Of a stretch of 9,595 nt of DNA, positions 1-7,478 are shown piece by piece. Both the position numbers and the translations under genes were made by a program. The notes beneath the pieces were generated by a model. The model worked only from the letters and a program-made list of their open reading frames with translations. It made no database searches and had not been told where the DNA came from. Each line of letters starts with the position of its first letter. Within the stretch, counting starts at the first letter, position 1. The DNA lies in assembly GCA_030639705.1 (NCBI GenBank), contig DAOWKX010000097.1:1-9595 (forward strand), in the 5' to 3' direction. This DNA comes from Candidatus Aminicenantota bacterium (GTDB taxonomy: Bacteria > Acidobacteriota > Aminicenantia > UBA2199).

Positions 1-392
1 ATATTATCAAAGAAAATGCAGCTTCCAATGCAAAAATAAAATTCGGGATTGTTGATGATGAAAAGATGGGAGATATTTTACGGGTAACCGTCATCGCAAC
101 CGGATTTAAAAAAGGGATTCAATATAAAAATGAAAGGGCCAGGCCAGTGTTTTTATCAAAAAACAAAGCAGCCGAAACAGCCCAGCCTCAATTAAAACAA
201 GAGTCCGATATAAAGAAGGAGGAAAAGCAGGACTATTTATTTAAAACATCGGAAAAAACCATTAATTTAACTGACTTGGAATATATCAATGAAGGGAATA
301 TCCCCAGTATGGCGCAGAACCCGGAAAATTTTGATGACATTCTCGAGGTTCCTTCGTTTCAAAGACCAAAAATTACTGAAAAAAATGGTTGA
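1..392 (+). CDS. ftsZ: Cell division protein FtsZ, C-terminal part (5' end outside window)
   Basis: Tubulin-like GTPase that polymerises into the cytoplasmic division ring. The reading frame is open from base 3 and gives IIKENAASNAKIKFGIVDDE followed by MGDILRVTVIATGF. This is the last strand of the FtsZ C-terminal (activation) domain, where the family usually reads 'ENANIIFG..ID..MGDEVRVTVIATGF'. A Lys/Glu/Gln-rich, probably disordered linker of about 65 residues follows. The protein ends with LEVPSFQRPK, a good match to the conserved C-terminal peptide (family form roughly LDIPAFLRR) that binds FtsA, ZipA and other partners, and a short TEKNG tail. The GTPase domain lies upstream of the window. 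The stop codon overlaps the start of hutI. The identification rests on the domain end plus the terminal peptide, both in the right order and spacing. Confidence 0.93.
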   Translation, partial: IIKENAASNAKIKFGIVDDEKMGDILRVTVIATGFKKGIQYKNERARPVFLSKNKAAETAQPQLKQESDIKKEEKQDYLFKTSEKTINLTDLEYINEGNIPSMAQNPENFDDILEVPSFQRPKITEKNG

Positions 393-1665
393 AATCAACA
401 TACTTGTAAAAAATATTAAAGCATTGATTAACCCTGCCAGTAATTCAGTGGTTCGGGGAAATGATTTGAATTCCATTAAAATTTCTCATGATGTCTGGGT
501 CGGTGCATCAGGTGAATATGTATCATTTATCGGGCATCAGGCAGATTTCCAGAAGAATTGCAGATTATCCAAAGATGCCGTGGTTATTGATGGTTCTGAT
601 TATGTTGCCTTTCCCGGATTGATCGATCCTCATACCCATCTTCCTTTTGCAGGAACCCGGCAGGATGAATTCCGGTTAAAATTACAGGGTGTAAGTTATC
701 AGGAAATTGCAGAAAAAGGAGGTGGAATCAGAGGAACCGTTCAAAAAACAAGAGAGATTCATTACCATGATTTAATCAATCAATGTGAACATCGACTGGA
801 TCAAATCCTCGCCACCGGAACCACCACATTGGAAGCCAAGAGCGGGTATGGACTGGATGAGGACACCGAATTGAAGCAGTTAGAAGTCATCAAGGCCCTG
901 GATTCATTCCATCCGGTTGATTTGGTTCCCACTTTCATGGGTGCCCACGAGATTCCGGAAAAATATAGAGGAAAAAACAGAGAATTCCTGGAATTTCTGG
1001 TTGCCAGGGTAATGCCAAAGGTCAGAGAAAGAAACCTGGCTGAATTTATCGACATTTTTTGTGAGAGCGGATATTTTTCTTATGAAGAAGCCGAATATTA
1101 TATTAATAGAGCACTGGAGAACAGTTTTAAGATAAAAATACACGCAGATGAGTTTTCTTCTAATAATGCGGCATTGTTAGCAGTAGACAAAAAGGCTGTT
1201 TCCGCAGAGCATTTGATCGCCATGACCGATGCGGAAATAGAAGCAATTTCTGCATCCGAAACAGCGTGCATTTTTTTACCGGGAGTTTCGTTTTTTTTAA
1301 AAATGAGAAAATATGCTCCGGTCAGAAAAGTTATTGATAAAAATGGTATTGTTGCCCTGGGTACTGATTTTAATCCGGGCAGTTCAATGATTTCATCTCA
1401 GTTATTCATTTTTTATTTGGGTGTATATCAGCTGGGATTAACCATCGAAGAGGCGATTAATACAGTTACTATCAATGCAGCTTATGCAATAGACAGACAG
1501 AATACCGTTGGCTCTATTGCGGTTGGGAAAAAAATGGATATTCTGTTGATGGATATTCCCGATTATTGTTATCTTGCCTATCATATTGGTATGAATCCCA
1601 TTCATACGGTGATAAAATCCGGAGAAGTGGTTTTAAAAGAAAAAAAACTTGTCTATGCAAAATAG
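385..1665 (+). CDS. hutI: Imidazolonepropionase (histidine degradation)
   Basis: Cytoplasmic metal-dependent amidohydrolase that hydrolyses 4-imidazolone-5-propanoate to N-formimidoyl-L-glutamate, the third step of histidine breakdown. The protein has 426 residues, close to the family's usual 400-420. Visible signatures are the metal-binding HxH in FPGLIDPHTHLPFAGTR (His83, His85), the substrate-binding stretch GGGIRGT, TLEAKSGYG, His253 in IHADEF, His276 in SAEH and Asp328 in LGTDFNPGS. The frame is open back to an ATG at 289, but that start would lie deep inside ftsZ. The ATG at 385 gives a normal N-terminus (MVEINILVKN) and overlaps the ftsZ stop by 8 bp (ATGGTTGA). No Shine-Dalgarno sequence precedes it, so translational coupling to ftsZ is likely. 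No other hut gene is visible in the window. Confidence 0.96.
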   Translation: MVEINILVKNIKALINPASNSVVRGNDLNSIKISHDVWVGASGEYVSFIGHQADFQKNCRLSKDAVVIDGSDYVAFPGLIDPHTHLPFAGTRQDEFRLKLQGVSYQEIAEKGGGIRGTVQKTREIHYHDLINQCEHRLDQILATGTTTLEAKSGYGLDEDTELKQLEVIKALDSFHPVDLVPTFMGAHEIPEKYRGKNREFLEFLVARVMPKVRERNLAEFIDIFCESGYFSYEEAEYYINRALENSFKIKIHADEFSSNNAALLAVDKKAVSAEHLIAMTDAEIEAISASETACIFLPGVSFFLKMRKYAPVRKVIDKNGIVALGTDFNPGSSMISSQLFIFYLGVYQLGLTIEEAINTVTINAAYAIDRQNTVGSIAVGKKMDILLMDIPDYCYLAYHIGMNPIHTVIKSGEVVLKEKKLVYAK

Positions 1666-1683
1666 GAATGGTGTGGGGTACAT

Positions 1684-1797
1684 GGTGTACGGTATGAGGT
1701 TATTCTTCGTCAAAGGTCAACAACAAAAAAAGATTTTAAAAAGAATATTTAAGGCTACCTCCTCCTTAAATATTCGGTTGTTCTCATACCGTACACC
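1684..1797. repeat. Nested inverted-repeat element between hutI and the Memo gene
   Basis: The outer arms GGTGTACGGTATGAG (1684-1698) and CTCATACCGTACACC (1783-1797) are perfect 15-bp inverted repeats. Pairing continues imperfectly outward with GGTA (1677-1680) and TACC (1800-1803). Inside lies a second perfect pair, GAATATTTAAGG (1743-1754) and CCTTAAATATTC (1764-1775), with the 9-base loop CTACCTCCT. The whole can fold into a long cruciform or hairpin. It does not look like a simple terminator for hutI because no T-run follows the inner stem on the + strand. It may be a small non-autonomous mobile element (MITE type) or an mRNA-stabilising hairpin; the sequence alone does not decide. Confidence 0.75.
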
Positions 1798-1798
1798 G

Positions 1799-1828
1799 TT
1801 ACCAAATATAATAAAAACGTGTTAAAAT
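1799..1828 (+). promoter_or_regulatory. Possible promoter of the Memo-family gene
   Basis: A weak -35 (TTACCA, 1799-1804) lies 18 bp before a -10-like TAAAAT (1823-1828), about 70 bp upstream of the gene start. The -35 overlaps the edge of the inverted repeat. The match is modest, and AT-rich DNA yields such hits by chance. Confidence 0.3.
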
Positions 1829-1896
1829 GTAAAGGGTGGTAAACTCAATCTCCATCTTTAAAAAAATGTTTCTTTTTATTCCGACGGGAGATAGAA

Positions 1897-2700
1897 ATGG
1901 TTAGACAAAGTGTGGTTGCCGGAATGTTTTATCCGGGAGATAAAAAAACCTTGGAAAGGGATTTAGAGCGTTTAATCCAGTATTCCAATTTAAAGAAGCG
2001 GGTGATGGGTCTGATTTCACCCCATGCCGGATATGTTTATTCCGGAAGTTGTGCAGGTAAAGGATTTGGTTATGTAGACGTTCCCGAGTCCGTGATTATT
2101 ATCGGAGTGAATCACAGAGGAATTGGCCATCCCTTTGCTGTTGACGGAAGTGACCACTGGAATACCCCGTTGGGTGATTGCCCTGTTGATACGGAATTAA
2201 GGGCAAAATTAATTGCCGGTTCTGATGTTTTTGCTAAAGACAGCCAGGCAGGTCTGGAAGAACATTCTGTTGAAGTACAGGTTCCCTTTATTCAAACCAT
2301 AAATCCGGATGCGAAAATTCTTCCCATTACCGTCTCGTCAATGGATTTTGATGAGCTCATGATTGCAGGCAGTGAGATTGCAAATTGCCTGAAGGATGTA
2401 AAAAATGATGTATTGCTAGTTGCCTCAACCGATATGAGTCATTATATCGAAGCCGGAACCGCTGAAAAAGAGGATCACCGGGCCATTGAAAAAATATCCG
2501 CCCTGGACCCGGAGGGATTATATGAGGTGGTTGTAGAGAGGCGTATCAGCATGTGTGGCATGTCTGCAACGGTCATCATGCTCAAAGCTGCCCTGGAAGC
2601 CGGGGCTACCCGTACTGAAATGGTGGAGTATACCCATTCCGGTAAGGTCAGCGGTGATTACAACCAGGTGGTGGCCTATCTCAGCCTGATTGTGTATTAA
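1897..2700 (+). CDS. amrB: Memo-family protein, AmmeMemoRadiSam system protein B
   Basis: Member of the Memo family (homologues of human MEMO1), whose fold resembles non-haem-iron extradiol dioxygenases. In many bacteria it is encoded with an AMMECR1-domain protein and a radical-SAM protein, and its exact reaction there is unsettled. The 267 residues begin with the typical RQSVVAGMFYPGD. The candidate metal-site residues are present: His43 in SPHAGYVYSG, His73 in GVNHRG, His123 in EEHSVEVQVPF and His182 in STDMSHY. Cys220 sits in SMCGMSA, a conserved position in the family. The start is supported by GGGAG seven bases upstream. The AMMECR1 and radical-SAM partners are not in the window. The last 11 residues (QVVAYLSLIVY) recur in a remnant near 9221, which shows that this gene, or a relative, once had a second copy nearby. 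Confidence 0.93.
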   Translation: MVRQSVVAGMFYPGDKKTLERDLERLIQYSNLKKRVMGLISPHAGYVYSGSCAGKGFGYVDVPESVIIIGVNHRGIGHPFAVDGSDHWNTPLGDCPVDTELRAKLIAGSDVFAKDSQAGLEEHSVEVQVPFIQTINPDAKILPITVSSMDFDELMIAGSEIANCLKDVKNDVLLVASTDMSHYIEAGTAEKEDHRAIEKISALDPEGLYEVVVERRISMCGMSATVIMLKAALEAGATRTEMVEYTHSGKVSGDYNQVVAYLSLIVY

Positions 2701-2793
2701 ATTTTACCGATTTTTAGATTAAAGGATAGTTCCCTATTAGAATTACTAGAATACAAGCATCGCCACCCTGGTTCGTCACCTTTATTTCATATA

Positions 2794-2823
2794 TTGACAA
2801 TACATAATAATACCCCAAATATT
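2794..2823 (+). promoter_or_regulatory. Probable promoter of the CPBP protease gene
   Basis: A perfect -35 hexamer TTGACA (2794-2799) is followed after 18 bp by AATATT (2818-2823), which matches TATAAT at four of six positions. The predicted start would leave a leader of about 60 bases before the TTG start codon. The -10 is weak, so this is tentative. Nothing else is recognisable in the 190-bp gap after the Memo gene. Confidence 0.4.
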
Positions 2824-2890
2824 TCATCAGGATGAAAAAAGGATTTTCCTATGATGTTTAATATATATGGGTGATTTTAAGGAGAAATAA

Positions 2891-3610
2891 TTGGATAAAC
2901 AATTAAAACCGATGGGCTTTGTATTCTCTATGTCGATCTACATTGCTGCATCTGTTTTGATGTTTACCCTCACCAGATACCTGATCCCATTTTTGCACGA
3001 AACAACCGGATGGGAAATCATTTTGTTCTGGTTCCTTGTTGGTTCACTGGGAGTGTTCCTGCCTCTGATTATCACGGGAATAATTATATTGAAAAAGGAG
3101 GGGCAGCGGTTTTCCCGGCAGACATGGAAGGAGCGGTTAAGGTTCAGAAAAGTTACAAAGAATGATCTTATCTGGAGTATCGGGGCGATTCTTGTTGTTT
3201 TAGTTATTACCGGTCTTCTAATGAAAATCTTAGAACTATTCGGAGGCAAATTTGAGAGCTCTCCCTCCTTTATGTTCCTGGAGCCCTTATCGGGTGCCAG
3301 ATATTTGATCCTTGCCGCCTGGCTCCCTTACTGGATATTGAATATTTTGGGTGAGGAGTTTTTCTGGAGAGGAGTGATGATGCCCAGGCAGGAGATATCC
3401 TTCGGTAAATATACCTGGCTGATCCACGGCTTCGGCTGGGGATTGTTCCACATTGCTTTCGGCTGGCATCTGTTGATAACACTGATCCCCCTTCTCTTTA
3501 TCCAATCTTATGTTGTCCAGAAGACGAAAAATTCATGGACAGGTGTCATCATGCACGGCGGAATAAACGGCCCGGCTTTCATTGCTATTTCCTTGGGGCT
3601 CATTAAGTAG
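2891..3610 (+). CDS. CPBP-family intramembrane metalloprotease (CAAX protease/Abi type)
   Basis: Polytopic inner-membrane protein of 239 residues with a CPBP (Abi, Rce1-like) domain. Family members are glutamate-dependent intramembrane proteases or related proteins, and their natural substrates in bacteria are mostly unknown. The signature motifs are present in order: E155-E156-x3-R160 (GEEFFWRG), then His187 in WGLFH (Trp replaces the usual Phe of FxxxH), then H222-x3-N226 (HGGIN). Several long hydrophobic stretches precede and surround them (roughly residues 9-33, 40-62, 94-112, 136-151). The start codon is TTG at 2891, chosen because AAGGAG ends six bases before it. The next ATG (2912) lacks such a site. 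The gene sits between the Memo gene and the serine hydrolase, but no equivalent exists between their right-hand counterparts near 9256-9345. Confidence 0.88.
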   Translation: MDKQLKPMGFVFSMSIYIAASVLMFTLTRYLIPFLHETTGWEIILFWFLVGSLGVFLPLIITGIIILKKEGQRFSRQTWKERLRFRKVTKNDLIWSIGAILVVLVITGLLMKILELFGGKFESSPSFMFLEPLSGARYLILAAWLPYWILNILGEEFFWRGVMMPRQEISFGKYTWLIHGFGWGLFHIAFGWHLLITLIPLLFIQSYVVQKTKNSWTGVIMHGGINGPAFIAISLGLIK

Positions 3611-3678
3611 AATTCGTAGAAATTCCCCATACTTTTTTTGTCCGAACCATGATTAATTTTAAATTCTAAAAAAATATG

Positions 3679-3809
3679 AGGGGTCAAGTCTTCGTTTGAC
3701 GATTAAAACACAATTTTTCTATGCACCCGGGTATTCGATCCTTAATGGCCTGCTCATGAAAAATTCATATAAAATTATACAATAAAAGTCAAACGAAGAC
3801 TTGACCCCT
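3679..3809. mobile_element. 131-bp palindromic (REP/MITE-like) element with perfect 22-bp arms
   Basis: The arms at 3679-3700 and 3788-3809 are exact reverse complements over 22 bp. The left arm begins AGGGGTCAAGTCTT. They flank 87 bp that contain no gene. The outer end, GGGGTCAAGTCTT, is 12/13 identical to the terminus of the element at 7479-7646 (GGGGTCAGGTCTT). From memory, termini of the type GGGGTCAGGTCTT are common in elements mobilised by REP-associated (Y1/IS200-like) transposases. No transposase is present, so this would be a non-autonomous copy. It makes up much of the 352-bp gap 3611-3962; the rest holds the promoter of the downstream gene, and nothing is recognisable in 3611-3678. 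Confidence 0.7.
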
Positions 3810-3818
3810 TTCGTAAAT

Positions 3819-3847
3819 TTGACTTACCATTTTCTTTACTTTAAAAT
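3819..3847 (+). promoter_or_regulatory. Promoter of serine hydrolase copy 1
   Basis: TTGACT (3819-3824) and TAAAAT (3842-3847) each match the sigma-70 consensus at five of six positions and are separated by the ideal 17 bp. The predicted leader is about 110 bases. The promoter starts only 10 bp after the palindromic element. The -35 and its flanks (AAATTTGACTTACCA, 3815-3829) recur upstream of copy 2 at 9309-9323, but the -10 does not. Confidence 0.6.
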
Positions 3848-3949
3848 ACTTTTTGGGAATTAAAGGATCTATTTATGAACCCTTTTACCATATCCCGGTG
3901 GTTCAATAAAAACTTTCATAAGATATTTATATTCATTGACAATAATTTT

Positions 3950-3955
3950 AAGGAG
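3950..3955 (+). promoter_or_regulatory. Ribosome binding site fixing the start of serine hydrolase copy 1
   Basis: AAGGAG lies seven bases before the ATG at 3963. It excludes the in-frame ATG at 3936, which lies upstream of this site and would put residues before the signal peptide. The same site is conserved upstream of copy 2 (9332-9337). Confidence 0.85.
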
Positions 3956-3962
3956 ATGTGTT

Positions 3963-6077
3963 ATGAATAAAACATGTAAACAATTTTTTATTGCTTCCCT
4001 GGCAATATTATTAATCATTCAGGTTAGTGCAGCAAACGATAAGAAAACCTCTATTTCCGGTCATTGGGAAGGGAAGATTGATATCCCCCAAAATCCGATG
4101 AATTTTAATATTGACTTTCAGCAGGATAAAGAGGGATTATGGAAAGGAGATATCTCTATTCCCCTTCAGCAAGCCAAAGATATTGCTCTGGAGAAGATTA
4201 CGGTAACCCTGCCAGATGTCAGTTTTACTATCAAGGGTATCCCTGGCAATCCAGGCTTTAAGGGCCAATTAAGCGAGAACAATAAAACCATCAGTGGTAA
4301 TTTTACCCAGGGCGGCCAGACATTTCCCTTTAGTATGGAGAGATCTGATCCGGTTACCCAGGCCAAAAAGAAACTGGCTGGCTTTGATAAGGTCATTGAA
4401 GAGGCCTTGAAGACATTCAAAGTTCCGGGTCTTGCCATGGCCATTGTAAAAGAAAATAAAATTATATTGGCCAGGGGATTTGGCTATAGAGACATCGAAC
4501 AGAAACTCCCCATGACTGCTGATACCCTGCTGGCTATTGGATCAGCTTCCAAAGCTTTTACAACCTTTGCTCTGGGTATTCTGGTGGATCAGGGCAAACT
4601 GGAATGGAACAAACCGGTTCGAAATTACATACCATGGTTTCGCCTCTATGATCAGGATGCAGGAGAACGGTTAACCCCACGGGACCTGGTTACCCATCGC
4701 TCAGGATTACCGCGGCATGACCTGGTGTGGTACAACAATTTTACTGCCAGTCGGAAAGAGTTTGTTCATCGGCTGGCCCATCTGAAACCAACGGCTGATC
4801 TTCGCGAAAAGTTTCAATATAATAACCTGATGTTTTTAACCGCCGGTTATCTGGTGGAAGTGATGACCGAAAAGAACTGGGAAAATGCCATCCGGACCCA
4901 TGTACTCACCCCCCTGGGCATGAAAAGAACCAATTTTTCAGTCCTGGACTCCCAGAAGGATACCAATTATGCTCTGCCCTACAGGGAAAAAGAAGGAAAA
5001 ATAGAAGAGATTCCTTTTCGTAACATCACCAATATCGGACCTGCCGGTTCCATCAACTCCAGTATCAATGAAATGAGCAACTGGGTGATGGTTCACATCA
5101 ACTGGGGCAAATTCGGGGGAAAACAAATTATTAATACCACTACCATCGGTGACATGCACCTGGTCCATATGCCAACAGGTAATACCTATGAAAGACCCGA
5201 AATCTCACCGGCTGATTATGGAATGGGCTGGTTTATCGATAATTACCGTGGCCATCACCGGGTTCATCATGGTGGCAACATTGACGGTTTTTCTGCCATG
5301 GTAAGCTTCCTTCCTCAGGACGGTTTTGGATTTGTTGTTCTCACCAATAAGAATGGCACAGGCCTGCCTGAGCTACTTATCCGCCATGCCATCGATCGCC
5401 TGTTGGAATTGGAACCAATCAAATGGCTCTCTGAAGCTGCCGATAAGAAGGAAAAGGGTGAACAAGCTGAAAAGGCAGCCAAACAGAAAAAGCTGGTACG
5501 GCAAAAAAAAGGGACCCGTCCTGCTCATAAACTTAAGGAGTATACCGGTACTTACGTTCACCCTGGATACGGTGAATTAAAGGTTTTTTTAAAAGAAAAG
5601 CAACTTGCCTTCACCTACAATGGAATTTCGACACTGCTGAACCACTGGCATTTTGAGACCTTTAATGGGGCTGAAGCATCCGATGATAGCTTCCAGGATA
5701 TCAAGCTGACTTTCAGAACCAACGTAAGAGGTCTTGTGTCAGCTCTGGAAGTTCCTTTTGAAGCGACCCTTGAGGAGATTGTTTTCAAAATGAAACCGGC
5801 TGCCCGTTTTTACGATCCGGAGTTCCTGAAACAGTTCACTGGGCAGTATGATTTTATCGGCCAGACCTTCACCGTGGAATTGAAAGGGAAAAGCCTTACA
5901 TTGCTATTACCTGGAGCACCGCTTTTCGATCTGGAGCCCCAGCTGGGCGACGAATTTTCCATTAAACAATATAAAATGATCAACCTGAAATTTTTAATCG
6001 ATGAAGAAGGCAACGTAACCGGTTTCGAATTCTATCAACCTTCAGGAGTATATACAGCCAAAAAGAAAATTCCATAA
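3963..6077 (+). CDS. Exported serine hydrolase, beta-lactamase/class C (PF00144) type, copy 1
   Basis: Secreted or periplasmic protein of 704 residues. The N-terminus MNKTCKQFFIASLAILLIIQ followed by VSA is a signal peptide with likely cleavage after Ala23 or Ala24. Residues about 30-135 form a beta-rich domain of unknown role (HWEGKIDIP ... FTQGGQTFPF). Residues about 150-480 are the penicillin-binding/class C beta-lactamase-like catalytic domain. It has the nucleophile motif S194-A-S-K197, the Y286-N-N288 motif and H436-G-G438 in place of KTG. A Lys/Glu-rich linker (490-520) leads to a DUF3471-like beta domain (about 522-600) and a last beta-rich domain (about 610-704). Relatives include esterases, D-amino-acid peptidases and amidases, so the substrate cannot be named; true beta-lactamase activity is not implied. 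A second copy begins at 9345. Confidence 0.9.
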   Translation: MNKTCKQFFIASLAILLIIQVSAANDKKTSISGHWEGKIDIPQNPMNFNIDFQQDKEGLWKGDISIPLQQAKDIALEKITVTLPDVSFTIKGIPGNPGFKGQLSENNKTISGNFTQGGQTFPFSMERSDPVTQAKKKLAGFDKVIEEALKTFKVPGLAMAIVKENKIILARGFGYRDIEQKLPMTADTLLAIGSASKAFTTFALGILVDQGKLEWNKPVRNYIPWFRLYDQDAGERLTPRDLVTHRSGLPRHDLVWYNNFTASRKEFVHRLAHLKPTADLREKFQYNNLMFLTAGYLVEVMTEKNWENAIRTHVLTPLGMKRTNFSVLDSQKDTNYALPYREKEGKIEEIPFRNITNIGPAGSINSSINEMSNWVMVHINWGKFGGKQIINTTTIGDMHLVHMPTGNTYERPEISPADYGMGWFIDNYRGHHRVHHGGNIDGFSAMVSFLPQDGFGFVVLTNKNGTGLPELLIRHAIDRLLELEPIKWLSEAADKKEKGEQAEKAAKQKKLVRQKKGTRPAHKLKEYTGTYVHPGYGELKVFLKEKQLAFTYNGISTLLNHWHFETFNGAEASDDSFQDIKLTFRTNVRGLVSALEVPFEATLEEIVFKMKPAARFYDPEFLKQFTGQYDFIGQTFTVELKGKSLTLLLPGAPLFDLEPQLGDEFSIKQYKMINLKFLIDEEGNVTGFEFYQPSGVYTAKKKIP

Positions 6078-6110
6078 AAAATAAGGACATCGCCCATTTT
6101 TAAAGAATTA

Positions 6111-6218
6111 ATGCTGAAGGATCCCACATTTAAACAAAGGGTTAAAGAAATAGAAGAATTGTGTTTTAAACGTCAAACGAATTTTCTGTTCCGTCACTTA
6201 AGACATCTTCTGCTATAG
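6111..6218 (+). CDS. Possible 35-codon open reading frame, uncertain
   Basis: An ATG at 6111 opens 35 codons ending in TAG at 6216-6218. The product is basic and possibly helical (MLKDPTFKQRVKEIEELCFK, then a His/Arg/Leu-rich end). It lies in the 142-bp gap between two convergent genes. There is no clear ribosome binding site and no promoter of its own, although transcription from the upstream hydrolase would cover it. I do not recognise it. It could be a tiny gene, a remnant of a longer one, or chance. Confidence 0.15.
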   Translation: MLKDPTFKQRVKEIEELCFKRQTNFLFRHLRHLLL

Positions 6219-6219
6219 G

Positions 6220-7254
6220 CTAATATAATTTGTAATAATAAAATATGATAATTTTAGATTCACCCTCATATACACCGTCAACACCAGTAACACTGTATGA
6301 TTCCCATCTTCTATGCGATTCTATCTTCTTATAACGGTTAGTATCATATAGCATAATATAATCCCAACAAAACCAATCTCTACTACTAACACCATTAAGG
6401 CTAATTTCTAATCCATTTCTACCATTTTGCAATAAATTCAAATCAAATGGGATAATAAAATCATTAAAGTTTAAAAATACTCCTCCATATGGTTGACCGT
6501 GATTAATATCTGGATTCCCATCAAAAATAACCTGTCCGTTCAATTTAACTGTTAAATAGTAATGTCCTGGATTTATGTCATAATGGTCATCAAGTATACC
6601 GGTAATTGTTAACTTTCCTATCTGAGGGCTTATCTTTTTGACATCTATCTCTTCTGCCTCTTCGATTACCTTTTCCTTCAGTTTTTGAACCGTGCTTACC
6701 TGATTCACCAGATTCTTTACAGCAGCATCCTTCACAATCTCCACTGCTGCGACTGCAAATACTGTGCCTGTTTCGGTTGATGTTATACGAGCATTAACTT
6801 TGAGACTGGTGCCAAAGTCGGTGATTGTTCCCAAGACTATGGCATCTACGCCCAAAATTCGACCTATGTCCTTTACTGCATTTAGATCAATAAAACCTGG
6901 GAAGGATATCTTTTGTTCCTGTAGGGTTTTTTCCAACAATTGCATTTCTATTATTTCAAATTTTTTAGTCCTAAAAAGTCTAGTAATGAGCTCTTCTGCT
7001 AAGAATTTACCAAATTTATTTATATTGTTTTCAAGATCGGAGAACTCTAAAATGGCTACTTTTTTCTTACCATCTTCGGTCATACTGTTCACAATCTGTG
7101 TAGTCAAGTCTTTCATTGCAAAGTCTAAATTGCCAGTAACTAATGTAGCCTGTTTTTTATTCATGACCTGTTGCTGAGTAGATGTACATCCCATAAGAAC
7201 CAGTAAAATTCCTGTAATACCTATCACTGTAGTTTCATACAAATTTTTTATCAT
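6220..7254 (-). CDS. FlgO/CsgG-like lipoprotein with an extra C-terminal beta domain
   Basis: Predicted lipoprotein of 344 residues. A short charged start, a hydrophobic run and the lipobox LVLMGC place the lipidated cysteine at residue 23. Residues about 60-190 resemble the FlgO/CsgG-type alpha/beta domain (KVAILEFSDLENNINKFGKF, LAEELITRLFRTKKFEIIE, LGVDAIVLGTITD). Proteins of this group sit at the outer membrane and help flagellar, secretion or surface structures. Residues about 205-344 form a beta-rich, aromatic domain (GHYYLTVKLNG, WFCWDYIMLYD) that looks like a jelly-roll; carbohydrate binding is only a guess. Two ATGs overlap at 7257 and 7254. The AGGAGG site is five bases from the second but only two from the first, so I chose 7254. 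The gene is alone on its strand and convergent to the serine hydrolase. Confidence 0.8.
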   Translation of the reverse strand: MIKNLYETTVIGITGILLVLMGCTSTQQQVMNKKQATLVTGNLDFAMKDLTTQIVNSMTEDGKKKVAILEFSDLENNINKFGKFLAEELITRLFRTKKFEIIEMQLLEKTLQEQKISFPGFIDLNAVKDIGRILGVDAIVLGTITDFGTSLKVNARITSTETGTVFAVAAVEIVKDAAVKNLVNQVSTVQKLKEKVIEEAEEIDVKKISPQIGKLTITGILDDHYDINPGHYYLTVKLNGQVIFDGNPDINHGQPYGGVFLNFNDFIIPFDLNLLQNGRNGLEISLNGVSSRDWFCWDYIMLYDTNRYKKIESHRRWESYSVTGVDGVYEGESKIIIFYYYKLY

Positions 7255-7258
7255 CATA

Positions 7259-7265
7259 CCCTCCT
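7259..7265 (-). promoter_or_regulatory. Ribosome binding site deciding between two adjacent ATGs
   Basis: Read on the - strand, AGGAGGG runs from 7265 to 7259. GGAGG ends five bases before the ATG at 7254 and two before that at 7257, which favours the second. Confidence 0.6.
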
Positions 7266-7371
7266 TTTTAATCCCAAGGTAAGTTTTGCCTAATGTTAGA
7301 CTGTCTGCAACTTTTTAATCTTCTATTATTTAAATAACACCAAAATCTTGCGATTCTTATCACGTAGTGTA

Positions 7372-7399
7372 AATATAACATTTTTCTCTAATTTTTCAA
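7372..7399 (-). promoter_or_regulatory. Promoter of the FlgO-like lipoprotein gene
   Basis: On the - strand TTGAAA (7399-7394) is followed after 16 bp by TATATT (7377-7372); each matches five of six consensus positions. The predicted leader is about 110 bases. It lies between the lipoprotein gene and the inverted-repeat element. Confidence 0.5.
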
Positions 7400-7478
7400 G
7401 GTTTCTCAGAAATCAAATGGTAGATTTTGATTTTTCCGTTAGCCCAACTTCTACACCTTTAAAAATAAATCCTTCTAT

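Noticed and set aside
289..384. N-terminal extension of hutI from the ATG at 289
   Set aside because: It would overlap ftsZ by about 100 bp, and the residues (RRTRKILMTFSRFLRF) do not resemble the start of imidazolonepropionases. The ATG at 385 fits the family.
3936..3941. TTGACA just upstream of the first serine hydrolase
   Set aside because: It is about 21 bp from the start codon, leaving no room for a -10 and leader; the promoter at 3819-3847 is better.
6172..6181. GTCAAACGAA, identical to part of the right arm of the 3679 element
   Set aside because: Only 10 bases match and similarity stops on both sides; chance is a sufficient explanation.
6764..7177. 137-codon + strand frame opposite the lipoprotein gene
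   Set aside because: It is the antisense shadow of a well-supported gene with lipobox, promoter and ribosome binding site on the other strand.
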